In this document: positions 1 through 11,110 of the stretch, piece by piece
Position numbering within the stretch: position 1 is the stretch's first letter
Layout of the letters: the number at the start of each line of letters is the position of its first letter
From: Mrakia gelida
Lineage: Eukaryota > Basidiomycota > Tremellomycetes > Cystofilobasidiales > Mrakiaceae
NCBI GenBank assembly: GCA_024345305.1
Contig: BRON01000010.1
Location: 992,001-1,056,000 of the forward strand
Length of the DNA stretch: 64,000 bases
Reading direction: 5' to 3'
Position numbers and translations under genes: made by a program
The notes under the pieces: generated by a model
Databases searched by the model: none
Seen by the model: only the letters and a program-made list of their open reading frames with translations
Told to the model about the DNA's origin: nothing

Positions 1-340
1 GGAGATGAACCAACTCACCCAGTACCCTCCAATGAACAAGCTCAACGGTGTGACCAAAGTAGGATGACTTCTTGATATATCCGCTGGAGGACAACCAGGA
101 CAGGCAACAGGAGGTTCAAGCTCAATCCGATCGCTCCACTCTTTGAACTGTCCCAAACCACCAAGGAGAAGAGGGGATGAGAGAAGTGAACGAACCTAGG
201 GAGGGTTTGATGAACAGAGAACAAACGAGGTTGGCTCCAATCGAAACGAGGAGGGAGAGAGGAGAGACGATCTGCAGTCGGACGAGAGCGAAGGTGGATC
301 GAAGCTCCGCTTGAGTTTGGGGGAGGTCGTAGGAGGACAT
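1..340 (-). CDS. 5' part of a probable membrane protein gene, cut by the window edge
   Basis: I do not recognise the family. The best start is the ATG at 340-338 (MSSYDLPQTQAELR), directly after a CTCTGCAG that looks like the 3' end of a 5'-UTR intron with its donor near 450. The next residues (SPLSLLVSIGANLVCSLF) read as a membrane segment. A second exon follows a short intron starting GTTCGT and ends in PTLVTPLSLFIGGYW, just before a GTGAGT donor near position 18. Two membrane-like segments separated by a short Cys/Pro-rich loop suggest a fungal multi-pass membrane protein. The frame across the short intron depends on which AG is used, so the joined protein is uncertain. The rest lies left of the window. 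Confidence 0.35.
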
Positions 341-904
341 CTGCAGAGAGGAGGGGAGGGAAGGAAGGAGGGGGGTGATGAGCTTGGGGGGGATTCGTTT
401 TGGACTCGAGGAGAGCTGATGTGGGTAGGGAGGGAGGGACGAGGTGCTCACGTCGAAGGATGGGAGAGAAAGCTAGGAGTGGAGGTGTGAAACAACCCAA
501 AAGGAGGGGAGCTGTGGATGGAGGAAAGGGACGGGTGAAGGAGGAGGGTCGGAAGCAGGCCTGAGATTGGAGGGCTGCTGCGATCGAAGTGACATCACCG
601 AGGGAGTTTTTTCTCGTCCTCTTCCGAAGGTCTCTTTCGACGCGTCGGGTTTCAAGGGTAAGGTTCGCGAAGAACACCGTCGAAGTCGCCGCGAGAAATC
701 TACAGAACGAGACCGCGTCGCGTCCGCTCTCCTCGACTGCTTACCTCCAACCATGCCTCCCAGCTGGCTCTCGGTCGTCTCGAGACACAGGAATTCTCCC
801 AGCCCACTCCTCTCGATCTCGATTAATTCATCAAAGAAATCCCGGTAAAAAAGCTAAGCTCGTCTCGTCTCGTCCTCGTCTCCCAAACACCTCCTCAACC
901 CAAG
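341..904. other. upstream region of the left-edge gene; no further gene seen
   Basis: This 0.56-kb stretch holds the putative 5' leader and leader intron of the left-edge gene and the 3' flank of MAK16. Open frames here are low-complexity Ser/Pro/Arg translations without family features. Confidence 0.4.
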
Positions 905-2556
905 CTACCAATTGCTAAGCATATCCTTAGTCATCGGCTCCGTCTCCATCTCCTGCTCGTACTCGATCTCCACCCTAGGTCCAGCACCACCCTTCTTGGC
1001 CTTCTTCGGAGGAGCAGCCGCCGACTTCTTCGACGGGGGAGGCGCGACGGCCTTTCGCTTTCCTTTGGGATCCGAGGGCTGTGGAGGCTCGTCTGCTGCT
1101 GATCCTTCCTCGGCGTCGTCGTCCTCCTCGGATCCTTCCTCGGACTCGGAACCGTACTGTGAAGACGAAAGGCGAAGCGGGAGGAGGTCAGTAAAGGAAG
1201 GGAGGGAGGCCGGAGGGAGGGAGCGACGCGTGGGACGATACGCGAAACCAAACGCAAAGACAAAGAAACTCACCTCCTCTCCCTCCTCCCCACTCCAATC
1301 CTCCAAATCACTCATCTCCTCCTCAAGATCACTATCATCCTCCACAAACTCCCTCGTCCCCCCCTCCTCATCATCCTCATCCCACTCCTCTCCTTCCATC
1401 TCCTCCTCGTCCTCCTCCCCACTATCCTCCTCCTCCAACTCCTCCATCCCAACCTCGTCGCCCAGCCTCTCTCGCTCCAACACAGCTCGCCAGACATCTT
1501 CGTTGACGTTGAGAGGGGCGTCTCCGTAGGCTTTGGACTTGAGTCGAGCGAGAAGTTCGGTTTCGATGGAACGTTCGAGTTTGGCGGCGGAGAGGGCTTT
1601 GACCTCTCGAGCTCGGTCTCGGCGGTCGAGCTTCTTTTTGATTCCGACGAGGGTGGGTCTGAGAGGTGGGAGGGGTAGAGAGGGAAGAGGTGGAAGAAGG
1701 ACGCGAGAAGTCAGCGACGAGGCACGACGCGAAGGGTTCGAACGAATGGAGAGGGAGGCAAAGAGCTCGTTTTGAGACTCGAGCTCGACGAAAAAGAGAG
1801 AGAAGGGGAGTAGAACCTACTGTTGAGTAGTAGCCATCTTTCTCATCTTGATCAGGTACTGAGTGATCTTGGTGACCCTCTGTTTGCACTTGTGGATCGT
1901 GAAGTTCGGCCAGTAAATGAGCTCGGCCTCGATCTGTAGTAGTACAAAACGTACACAAGAATCCCAACGCGTTGATGTCAGTTCTAGCTCCGTGAGAAGA
2001 GCTCGGGCGAGACGAGGGAAAGCGAAGGGAAGAGAGGAGGGAGGGAACGAACCTGCTGAATCGCCTTCGCGTAATTGTTGCTGAGCTTGACCTTCTCCCA
2101 CATCTTCGCTGGCGAGTGAGCTCGTTCGATCGTCTTGATGTACAGGTAAGCAACACCTAAACAAATTGAAACATAAAGGAAATCAGCTTCCTGGCTCGTT
2201 GGCGAGCTCGCGAGAACGGCGGAGAGGAGGAGGAGGGAGGGAGGGAGGAGGCGAGACTGACCGTCTTGTTCTCTCACTGTAGCATAACGCGAGTTTGCTA
2301 ACGGACACGACTGTCGGTTGCAGAGACCAGTGACGTTGTACTCGTTCCTGCAGAAGTTCTGGGTCTCGGTCCTGGAGGAGGGGAAGAGCAGGAGCGAAAG
2401 GAAAGGAGGAGAAGGTCGAAGGTCAGCTTGAGCTCGCGCACCTTTTGAGCTCGATGAATGAGCTTGTAGCAGTAGAAGGAAGAGCTGGACTAACTTGACT
2501 TTGTAAGAGCAGAACTGAGCGTTGATGACCGACCAGATAACGTCGTCGGACTGCAT
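905..2556 (-). CDS. MAK16: MAK16, 60S ribosome biogenesis factor
   Basis: This is the nucleolar protein Mak16, which in yeast acts with Rpf1, Nsa1 and Rrp1 in early pre-60S particles. The N-terminus [20 protein letters not shown] fixes the start at 2556. The conserved core follows in separate exons: the Cys-rich motif [20 protein letters not shown], then [20 protein letters not shown], then [20 protein letters not shown] and QYLIKMRKM. The second half is the usual long acidic tail, with runs of Glu/Asp, then a basic stretch ([15 protein letters not shown]) resembling a nuclear localisation signal, ending MLSNW before TAG at 905-907. Introns are short and carry the GCTGAC branch point. Order and length of blocks match the family, and nothing appears broken. 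Confidence 0.93.
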
Positions 2557-2945
2557 GCTGGTGGAAGGGGGGAGGTGGGGAGGAGGAGGGAAGGAAGGGA
2601 GGGAGGAGTCGAGGTCTGGAGTCGAAGGTTTGAAGACGAGCTGCTGGGAGCTGGGCGACGAGTTTACTGAAAAACTTTCGCTTTTGGGATGAAGGTGGGT
2701 GGAAGGGAGAGGTCCTGTTGAGAAGAAGGGGTTCCTGTAGTATGGGTTGCTGGCGGGAGGGAGCAGAAAGAAACAGTTGAAGGAAGACGTTGAATTTGAG
2801 AGTTGAAAAGCTCGAAGGTGGGAAGGAGGAGGAGGTCGTCGACTCGCTGCGTAGGTTCGGAAGAGCCAATGAGTTCGTCTCTTTCTCTTCATTTTTGCAT
2901 TTGGAGGACAGACGACATAGGTAGAGACGAGAAGGTCTACGAAAT
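2557..2945. promoter_or_regulatory. MAK16 upstream region
   Basis: The 389 bp between the MAK16 start and the stop of the next minus-strand gene must hold the MAK16 promoter and leader. I see no distinct element or further gene. Confidence 0.4.
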
Positions 2946-4628
2946 CTAAAGGTTTTCTCGATCCATCAGGTGTCCAATCCATCCTTCAACGGCCGTCTTG
3001 AGCTGTGAAGGTCGCGAAGCAGGACCGAAGGCGACGCGATCAGCTCGAGCCGTTCTCTCTTCTTCGACCTTCGAAGTTATCGGGGATTGGAGAAAACAAA
3101 CTTACAGCTTCGGTGGGCTGGGGAATCGGTCGTCGGCAGACACCTCCGTATCCCAGGTATCGAACTACTCCGGCCTACAGTTTCGAGAAGATCCAAGGTC
3201 AGCTCAGTTCAGTTCATCGCCACCTCTCCCCCGCTAAGTTTCCCTCTCTACCACTGCGAAGAACGAAAGTCTTGCTCACCCTCATTCCAGGAACTCCTCC
3301 CTTGAGCTCAATCTCCCCAGCCATGCTGAGCTCTCCCTGAGCCTTCTGAGCCTCAGCGATCTTTCCCTCCAGGAAAAGCTTCACGACTCGCACGCAAGCA
3401 TGGGGTGCGATGTTTCCCAACCCAGAAACAGCCCCGAGAGTTCCAGAAGCCATGAGCCCGTGGAGAAGAGTGTCGGCTGAAGCAGAGAGAGAGAGCAGTC
3501 AGCAGTTGAACAGTCGACGACGAGACGCGTCGCGTTTCTCCCGATCGCAGTCGTCGAACTCACCAAGTCCTCCGTAGACGGCGAACTCCGAGGGAGAGAA
3601 GAGAGACGTGAGTCGGGCCTGATGGAAACGAAGTTGCGTGAGCTTTGAGGAACCAGTCGAAGAGGAGGACGGGACGAAAACGAACAGCTTTTCCGACGCT
3701 TCCACACGAGAGCTTGATTCCGACGATGTTCTTGTGCTTAGCGAGCTTCCTGATGAGAGGGACGTCGAGGTCGAGACCGTTAGAGATACCGGGGAAGTTG
3801 TAGAGGAGGACAGGGATGGGAGAAGCGTCGGCGACCTGTTCAAGAGCAAGGGACGGACGATCAGCTCGACGTTTTCTTTCTTCGCCACGAAAGCAATCGA
3901 AAGAGACTCACCTCGGTGAAGTAAGCCTCCAAAGCAGCATCCGTCATGGCTCCCTTGTACATCCCAGGTCCAACGGCGAGGGCTGAAGTGAAACGGGGAG
4001 GAGCGAAAGGTGAGCTTCGTCTTCGCACTAGCCCAAGTCAAGAGAACAACGCGTCTTCACCGTAGTTGGCTCCAAGAGAAGCAGCCTCCTTGCACAGATC
4101 GATGGTCTCCCACTGATTTCACGAGCAACGAAGAAGTTGTGAGCTTCCTCGAACGAGGTCCGAGGGCTGAAACGAACGGAGAGGACCGGGACGAACCGTC
4201 GAGCTGACTCCAACACCAGCGACAATGGGCAGGCCGCTGAACCCAGCTCCATCGAGAGCTTCCCTCGTGCACTTTAGAATGGCCCGCCTCTCTTCTCGAG
4301 AAAGAAGAGCAGGCTCTCCAGTCGTCCCATGAACGGTGAGTCCAGCAACGCCGGCTTTGGCGAGGCTGTTAGACGAGGAGAAGAGGAAGCGTGAGCTCTA
4401 AATACAAGCTTCGCAGAGCAGGAAAGGGGAAGCAAAGGACTCACAAGACAGCATGCTTGGCCGTGGTAGGAAGATCGACTTCTTGAGCTGGCGTGTCCAG
4501 GAAGAAGGCGAGAGTGGGGACGAAGACACCTGTCGAGGAGGGGAGGGGAGAAACGAAGAAGGTCAGCTTCGGTTTGTTCGTGAGCTTGATAAGAGACGAG
4601 ACATGAGCGAACCAGTGGGAAGGACCAT
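2946..4628 (-). CDS. DapA-superfamily aldolase (4-hydroxy-2-oxoglutarate aldolase / dihydrodipicolinate synthase-like)
   Basis: Class I Schiff-base aldolase of the DHDPS/HOGA superfamily. Fungi make lysine by the aminoadipate route, so a role in 2-oxo-acid breakdown is more likely than lysine synthesis; this is inference. The first exon is short (MVLPTG) and splices to VFVPTLAFFLDTPAQEVDL, a typical start. Diagnostic motifs follow: GLTVHGTTGEPALLSREER (substrate-binding TTGE with hydroxy-amino-acid loop), LYNFPGISNGLDLDV (the catalytic Tyr in YNFP) and HKNIVGIKLSCG (the Schiff-base Lys in GIKLS). The C-terminal half has GAVSGLGNI and a YLGYGGVCRRPIPQPTEA segment, ending WIGHLMDRENL with TAG at 2946-2948. 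Larger upstream ATGs exist, but the 4628 start gives the family's normal N-terminus. Confidence 0.86.
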
Positions 4629-5284
4629 GTTTGAGCTTGGAGTGATACTGAAGATAAAGGGGGGAGAAGGATGCGGTTGGGGAGTGAGCTCGTCGGGAGG
4701 AGAAGGAGGAGATGCGAGAAGCGAAAAGACGTCGGTCCAACGGAGACCGTTCTCCCGAGCCGTTTCCATGGACTTCCTCGTCGTCAAGAGAAGGAAAAAG
4801 TTGCTGAAACCTCACGACCCACTCCGAAGACGATTACCAAAAAGGATATGTTCCCGCTCCCCGATACTGGAGCGTAACTTTCGCGGGACGAAAGTTGGCG
4901 ACGCGTCTTTCCCTCCTCCCCTCCGTCGAATCAAAGCTCACAACCATCTAATCGAGAGACGCAGCCAAAGAGAAGGCAGAGCGAGAAAGATAAGCTCTAT
5001 GATACAAGGAGCAAGATGATACTATACCTACTGATAACAAACAGAGCCATAAGGGCGAGATACAAAAAGGACGAACGAAGCGACGGAACCAACACGACGA
5101 CGACGACGCGAGACGAAACGAAAACCTAACAAGACTAACGAAAGAGAGAGAGAGACCTAAACTTATCCAGAAGCCGAGAATCTAAACTACCCACCCCCTC
5201 CAACTCTACCACCCACGCTCAGAGCCCTCCGCCCTCCCTCGCGAATGTGGAGCGAGTCGTCCTCCCTCCCTCGACGTCGACGGA
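4629..5284. other. intergenic region; aldolase leader and 3' flank of the small secreted gene
   Basis: No convincing gene. The part near 4629-4870 is probably the aldolase promoter and leader. The part near 5000-5280 contains ACG/AAC-rich low-complexity DNA, including (GAC)n at about 5093-5110 and (GA)n at about 5143-5153. Confidence 0.4.
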
Positions 5285-5746
5285 TTAGACGAGAGGCTCC
5301 TCCTCCGTCACCGAAGCCCTGAGGATCTCAACGGGCATGGTGTTGGCGATGGTAGAGCTGTCCTGGAAGAAGGGGACCAGACGAGCTTGGAGAGGGAGGG
5401 GGAGGTCACGACGATTGACGCTCTGGAAGATCGAAACGCAAAGGAGGAAGAGGAGTCAGCTTCGACTTTGAGCTTCGATTGAGATGCTCTCCAAAGAGAC
5501 GAGTGAGGAAGGAGATAGAGATAAGGGAAGAAGGGAAAGAACGACAGGATTTCTAAAGCCCAAAAGAAAGAAGAAGAGGAACGAAGAGCTCACCTGAGTC
5601 GCACGAACATTCAGCTCGTTGATGGTCTCCGTTGCGATCCATCCTTTCCCTTGGACGAACTCCCCTTGGATCCGTTGAATGGGAGCAGCGTTGACGCCTA
5701 CCAGTCCGAGGAGAGCGACGGCGAGGAGGAGGATGGAGGAGTGCAT
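5285..5746 (-). CDS. small secreted protein, 96 aa, one intron
   Basis: I do not recognise a family. Exon 1 (5746-5594) encodes MHSSILLLAVALLGLVGVNA, a clear signal peptide with likely cleavage after NA-A, then IQGEFVQGKGWIATETINEL. The donor GTGAGC joins an acceptor ending CTTCCAG, and exon 2 (5422-5285) encodes SVNRRDLPLPLQARLVPFF and ends ASVTEEEPLV before TAA. The mature product would be about 75 residues and has no cysteine, so it is not a typical Cys-rich effector. An Arg-Arg (NRRD) could be a Kex2-type processing site. Role unknown; a secreted or cell-wall peptide is plausible. The 1-kb region upstream holds no other gene, so it probably has its own promoter. Confidence 0.7.
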
Positions 5747-6764
5747 AGCGTTGAAGGAAGAGGGGAGGGGAGTTTGAAGTTGGAGTAGGAAGAAGACGAA
5801 GGTGAGGTGTGGTGGGCTGAAAGTTGTTTGGTTTGGTTCGTTGAGCTCGTCCAGCGAGGTAGAGATGAAGAGGTGGGAAGGAGTGTTGGGTAGGAGGATG
5901 AGGGGGAGGGGTGTGATGGTTGGGAGCCAGGAACGAACGAGCAAAGGAAGCAGAAGCAGAAGGAAGGGTTCGTCATTTAGCTCAAACTCAACTTTAAGAT
6001 GGCTGGTTGGAACTCGCGTCGGGCGATCTCCTGCTTCCGTCGACCGAACGTAATCTCGTGGCTTCTTTGGTTCCTGGGCTCTGGGGTTCTTATCGAAGAA
6101 GAAGAAGAAGGAAAAGGAAAAGGGGTGTCTGACGTATGTAGAAGGAGAGGGGGAGAGACGGATGGAGAAGGAGGACGCGCGAGAAGGAGTCGAAGAACAG
6201 AACTCTCGACCGACTCGACTCGACTCGAACTCGTCTCCCCTTTGCCCCCCTTCCACTCTCCTCTCGTCTCGGGTTTCTCGGGCAAGTTGAGTGCAGATGC
6301 TCGAAGTCAGATCTACTGAGAAAAAGGGGAAGATTTCACTCAGCTTGTTTGAACCACGAGAAACCCAAACCGCGCGAACCGAAACGTGTCCGTCGGCTTT
6401 GTCTCTCGCTCTATCAACCTCTCGGGTTTCTCGGACAGCACAAACGAGGGTCTCTCTTCATGCTCTAGGGCATGCTGGGATAAGCTCGATCAACCTCTCG
6501 ATCTCGAAGTCGCTCGGAAACGAGGAAGAGTTCGAGACACTCACACGCAGACTGAACGAACAAAGGGTCTCTTCCCTCCCTCTCCTCCTCCTCGCTTTCC
6601 CAACCCCTCGAGAGAAAGGAGCAAAGAATGAGAAGTCGTATAAGAGAAGCAGCAAACTAAAAAAAAGGAGAAGAACCAACCAAAGTAAGAAACCCAACGA
6701 GGCGAGGAGCCGACCGCGCCCTCCTCGCCCTCCCCTCCTCCCCTCCCTCCCTAAGTTCCACCAC
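5747..6764. other. 1-kb intergenic region without a recognisable gene
   Basis: Upstream of the small secreted gene and downstream of ARP2. It contains GAAGAAGAAGAAGG purine tracts near 6097-6115 and an A-rich stretch near 6655-6672. Open frames in all phases read as low-complexity Ser/Arg/Pro with no domain. Confidence 0.4.
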
Positions 6765-9202
6765 CTACTCCGATCGCGACAACCTATCTATGCAACGAGC
6801 GCCTTGTTCCTCGTATTCAGCCCGTGAAATCCAGAACTCCTCCCTGTTCTTCATGATGTCTGCGAGGACGGCTCCTCCGAGGAAGACCATGTGTTTCCTT
6901 CGTGGAGGGTCTTCGATTCGGATTTTGAAGTTCTGAGGGTGAGAAAAGGGGAGAAAGAGGAGGGAGAGGAGATTAGTGAAGTGGGATATGTGGTAGAGTC
7001 GCTTAGACCGTGGTTCGAGCCGAGGTTGGGAGGGGAAAGAGGAGAGAGAAGAGGCTCGACGCGACGACGAAAGCTCGTTCGCGTCGCCTCCCACCCTCCC
7101 TCCCCCCTTCCGTTCTCCCTCCCCATCCCAGCCGCAACCTCACCCACCCACTCCCCGCCACTCCCCTTTCCCAACCCTCACCCACACCCAAACCGAAGCA
7201 AGCAAAACTCACCTTCAACCTCGACGCATCCCCATTCAACACCTTGCTCAAGTACAACTGCTTCATCTCCTTCTCCAGCCTACTCGGCAACCCAGGGTAC
7301 ATGCTCGATCCGCCCGACAGCACGATGTGCTTGTAGAGTTCCTGTCGGGTATCGACGGCTGCCTGCTGGATGGTCTGGAAGAGGAGTTCGGCCATTCCGG
7401 GTTGTTCGACGTCGACGAGGTGAGGTTGGAACATGCATTCGGGAGCTTCGAAACGTTCCGAGCCGACTTTGATGACTCGGCCGTCGGGGAGCTGGGTGGG
7501 TGGGTGGGTGGGTGAATGGGTGGTGGTGGGTGGTGAGTGGGTGAGTGGAGAGGCGGGGAGGGGCGAGAAGGGTGAGCGAAGGAGGTTGAGGGAGGGAGGG
7601 AGGGAGGGAGAGAAAAGGTCAGCTCGAACGAGACGAGACAAAATTGAGCTCGAACGAAAACGGAGGGACGAACAGTGTAGTTCTCCACCAAAACGGTCGT
7701 ATCCTCCGAAAGCCTCTTGTCCTGCTCGAGATCGTAACTATCCACCCACAGCGAAAAGCCCGAAAGTCAGCTTCAGCTCTCTCTCTCTCTCTCGCTCTCG
7801 TTCCCGTCTCCTCCTCCCTCTCGTCTCGTCCCTCCCTGCCCACCTCCCCTCCCAAGTCCTCGCTCGTCGAATCACTCACCTAGTGTAGCAAAGCTTCTCT
7901 TTGATCCCTCGAACGGTCTCGAAATCCGCCGTCCTGTTGAAGGCGTATCCTCGCATGAGCAGGAGCTTGATGAGGTATCGAGTGACGTCCCGACCGGCGA
8001 CGTCGAGTCGACGAGTGAGATGAGGGAGGGCGTATCCTTCGTAGACGGGGACGATGTGGGTGACTCCGTCTCCTGAGTCGACGACGACTCCGGTTTGGAG
8101 ACCTAGGGAGGGAAAGGGGAGGGGAGGAAGAGGTCAGCTTGAGCGTCGAACCAGTCGACTCGTCGAGCAGTTGGTGGTGCTTCGAGGGTCCTGACACTTC
8201 AACCTCGCTTGCAAACCACCTATCCGCTCCGCTTCAACCTAACAGCAAAGATTCTCAAACTCACCCTGAGCATAAAGCGTCAAAACGGCCTGAATGGCAA
8301 CGTAGACTCCTCCGACCTGGAAGTTCTCGAACATGACCTCTGCCATCTTCTCCCTGTTCTTCTTTGGGTTCATGGGAGGTTCGGTGAGGAGGACCTTCCT
8401 TCCTGCCGGGTCGATCTTGAGCTTCTCGGAGAAGGTGTAGTCCCAGAGGAGGAGCATGTCGTCCCAGTTTCGGACGATTCCGTGCTCCATCGGTTGGGTG
8501 ACGTTGAGAAAGGAACGGTTCTCGGCGGCTGGGAGATAGGTCGAAGGAGGGAAGGATGGTAAGAGAGGGAGAGGAGAGGAGGGAGAAGGGGGAGGGAAGG
8601 GAGATGGGAGGAGAGGAGGGAAGGAAGGGAGGTCAGCTTCGGCGCTTTGTTCGTTCCTCCTTCCCCTCCCAACCTCTGGTCTTCGTCTACCCCCGAGATG
8701 CAGAGCTCTGGCCATTCCTGAGAGTCCCCTCCAAGCTCTTCTTGACCAGCTCCTCTCCCCGTCCATAAGATCTCGACCCAGCTCGAGAGAGAAGGAAGGA
8801 AGGAGGTTGGGACTGACCTTCATCTCCGATCATGACATCCTTGATGTTTGAGCTCCCCAGTCGCTCCTCAGCTCGAAGGATAGGTCGTCCGACGATGGAA
8901 GGGAACACTGAACCAACAGACGACGGCCAAGAAAGCGAGAGGTTAGCTTGGCGAGAAGGGACGAAGCGAGAGATGGGTCGTCGATGCTGCGAGAGGAAGG
9001 AGGGAGGGACGGAGGGCGAACGGACCATGCTCAGGGAAGTTGGATCCTGCGTATCCACATTTCACAAACTACAGAAGCAAAGAGGGTCAAGTCAGCTTGA
9101 GGTTCCACGAGAGAACGAGAGCCTGGGAGGGAGGAGAGAGAGAGGACTTACTCCTGTTCCGTTGTCGACGACGAGGGGAGTTGAGCTGTCGTGAAAGGAC
9201 AT
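6765..9202 (-). CDS. ARP2: actin-related protein 2 (Arp2/3 complex)
   Basis: Arp2 pairs with Arp3 to nucleate branched actin filaments at endocytic patches. The start [20 protein letters not shown] at 9202 carries the first phosphate-binding loop (DNGTG) and leads into [20 protein letters not shown], the characteristic Arp2 N-terminus. Later exons give [56 protein letters not shown] (second phosphate loop), [60 protein letters not shown] and [20 protein letters not shown]. The end [17 protein letters not shown] precedes TAG at 6765. The gene is split by many short introns. One of these has a C-rich sense strand, so the plus strand carries a strong GGGT repeat (about 7494-7530). Confidence 0.95.
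7494..7530 (+). repeat. GGGT repeat with G-quadruplex potential inside an ARP2 intron
   Basis: At least five closely spaced GGGT units followed by further GGG runs lie on the strand opposite to ARP2 transcription, next to the 3' splice site of the intron before [14 protein letters not shown]. On the sense strand this is the C-rich tract before the acceptor. It may simply be an expanded polypyrimidine tract. Confidence 0.6.
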
Positions 9203-9996
9203 CTGCGAATCAAGTCATAAAGCCAACGACGAGAGTTAACAAACTCGTTCTTGATCGAGTAACAAGAGCAAGCGATGTTGATGAGGACTGACCTTGTTGG
9301 AGATGAGATGGGGAAGGGGTGGGAAGGGTGGAAGGGAGGGAAGGAAGGGAGATGACGAGGTCTCTTGAAGCGAGAGGGAGGGAAGGGAAAGAGAGAGCTC
9401 AACGAGCTACAAGGAAGGGAAGAGATCTGAGGATAAGAGGTGTGGGAAAGAGGGCTTGGTCAGCAGAGCTTCCGTGTGGAGGGAAAAGCGGCAGGAGCGA
9501 GCTCACGGGTTGTGAGGATTGGGAGGAGGAGGGCGAGATGGACGTTGCGAGAGAGGGAGGAGGTGCGGGCGAGCGAAGCGATGACCTCCCGTTGGAGAGG
9601 TTTGTAACCTCGCTATGCTCTCTACTGTTCTGAGTTTCCTTGCATTGCTGAGAACAGGTTTTCACGTCTCTCAGCGAGAGCACTTTCGAAGTTATGCCTT
9701 GGATTTTAGGCCAGACAGTCGAACAAACGAAGTCGTCGCGACGGTCCCTCGTCCTCTTTCCTCCCAGCTCATCCTTCCTCGGTAGCAGCTCTTGACCACT
9801 CGCCATACGAGCCATACCAGCTGTACCTACAGCCAGGGTTAGGAGTGCGCTCCTCTAGCACTTCCAGCACCAGCAGCTCCGCTCTCCTCCCTCCCTCCTC
9901 GTCGACTCGTTCGTGAAACCGCTACCATTACAGAGAAAGGTCGTAAAACAACACCACCAACTCCTACAGATCGATCACACCAAGGATCTGCTCGCT
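9203..9996. other. intergenic region with one unsupported open frame
   Basis: Between ARP2 (promoter side) and the stop of CRIPT. A 138-codon minus-strand frame (9815-9399) stays open, and part of it near 9590-9770 has more AT than its surroundings. Its translation shows no domain and ends in low-complexity Ser/Pro, so I do not call it a gene. No RNA gene is recognisable here. Confidence 0.4.
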
Positions 9997-10759
9997 CTAC
10001 TTCGAGCTCATCTTGTACCCTAGTCCTTTCACGTCCAGGACCATCTTCCCTAAAGAGGCGAAACGAACGAAAGGTCAGCTTCAGTTGTGGTCGAGCTCTC
10101 TCCTCCCTCTCCCGCCTCACTCCCGAGTACTGAAGAGCGAAAGCGACGACTTACCACATATCGCACATATCCCCTGCTCACGTTCAACCAAGGGAAGGGG
10201 TGAGAAAAGGTCAGCGCTCAAGCTCAAGCTGAAACCAACCTCCTCCAAGCTCACCACCTCCCTCCCTCTGGCCTTCCTCAACTGACCTTCTTATAAGCAC
10301 ACCCCTGGCAGTAGTTCCCTCCGTTCTGGGTCACAGAGGATTTACAGTCCTTGCATTTCCCCATGTACGTTGAGTAGGGTCTGTTCCGACGAGCAACACG
10401 AAGAGGGAAGGGGAGGAGGAGAGGTGGTGAGCTGACCGACCTCGTTCTCCTCCACCACCTTCGCCTCCGCTTGAGGAAACAAGACAAAGAGGACGACGAC
10501 TCACGAGAACCTCTTCGAACTCAACAGCTTGTTCTCCCCTATCTTCCGATTCGAGGATGTCGAGGCTTGGGTCTGCGAGCGACGACGGAGCGACGAACGA
10601 GAGAAGGGAGGAAGTGAAGGGGAGGTCAGCTCGACGAACCTCCCTCTCTTCACTTTCAACCCTCCTTCCTACCCCAAGATGGGATGAGAGAAGAGGTCTA
10701 CGTACGGGATCTGGAGCGGCCGACCGACTGAGCTTCTTCTCGCAGGTTTTGCAGACCAT
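9997..10759 (-). CDS. CRIPT-like Cys-rich zinc-binding protein
   Basis: Homolog of the small conserved eukaryotic protein CRIPT, made of paired CXXC zinc sites. In animals it binds PSD-95 and is also linked to the minor spliceosome. The start MVCKTCEKKLSRSAAPDPVR at 10759 matches the family N-terminus. A middle exon carries the ENK-LLSSKRFS-like segment, then PYSTYMGKCKDCKSSV and NGGNYCQGCAYKK, then GICAICGKMVLDVKGLGYKM ending in SSK and TAG at 9997-9999. Four CXXC pairs are visible, in the expected order. The protein is about 100 residues spread over several exons with introns carrying the usual branch point. No sign of damage. Confidence 0.88.
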
Positions 10760-11110
10760 TCTTCCAGGAACAAGAAGAAGGGGAAGGGAGGGGGGGAGAG
10801 GGGAGGGAGGGAGTTGAAGGTGAGCTTGAACGATCCGTACAGGCGCGAGTTGGGGCATGGATTTCGGAGTCAAAATTGCTGGGAAAATGGTAAAAGCTTC
10901 ACGCTTCTGTAGAAGAGGGGAGCGTTCGTTCTTCGATGAGCTTTGCCTCAGGAAGGTAGTGGGGTCGGCATCAACAAAAACAAAGAGCTCATCAACACCT
11001 CAGCTCGAGATCTCGCGTCCGCATGGCTCCTCCTCCTTTCGTGTCGTTTCGAGCTCGTCTTTTCGCTCTTCACTGCTAACCACGACCACGACCCCTTCTC
11101 AAGAGCACCT
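10760..11110. promoter_or_regulatory. divergent promoter region between CRIPT and the 11111 gene
   Basis: The 351 bp between two outward-facing start codons must hold both promoters and leaders. I see no TATA-like box that decides a start. Confidence 0.4.

Noticed and set aside
9399..9815. 138-codon minus-strand open frame between ARP2 and CRIPT
   Set aside because: No domain, low-complexity C-terminus, and no splice or homology support. Likely chance in GC-rich DNA.
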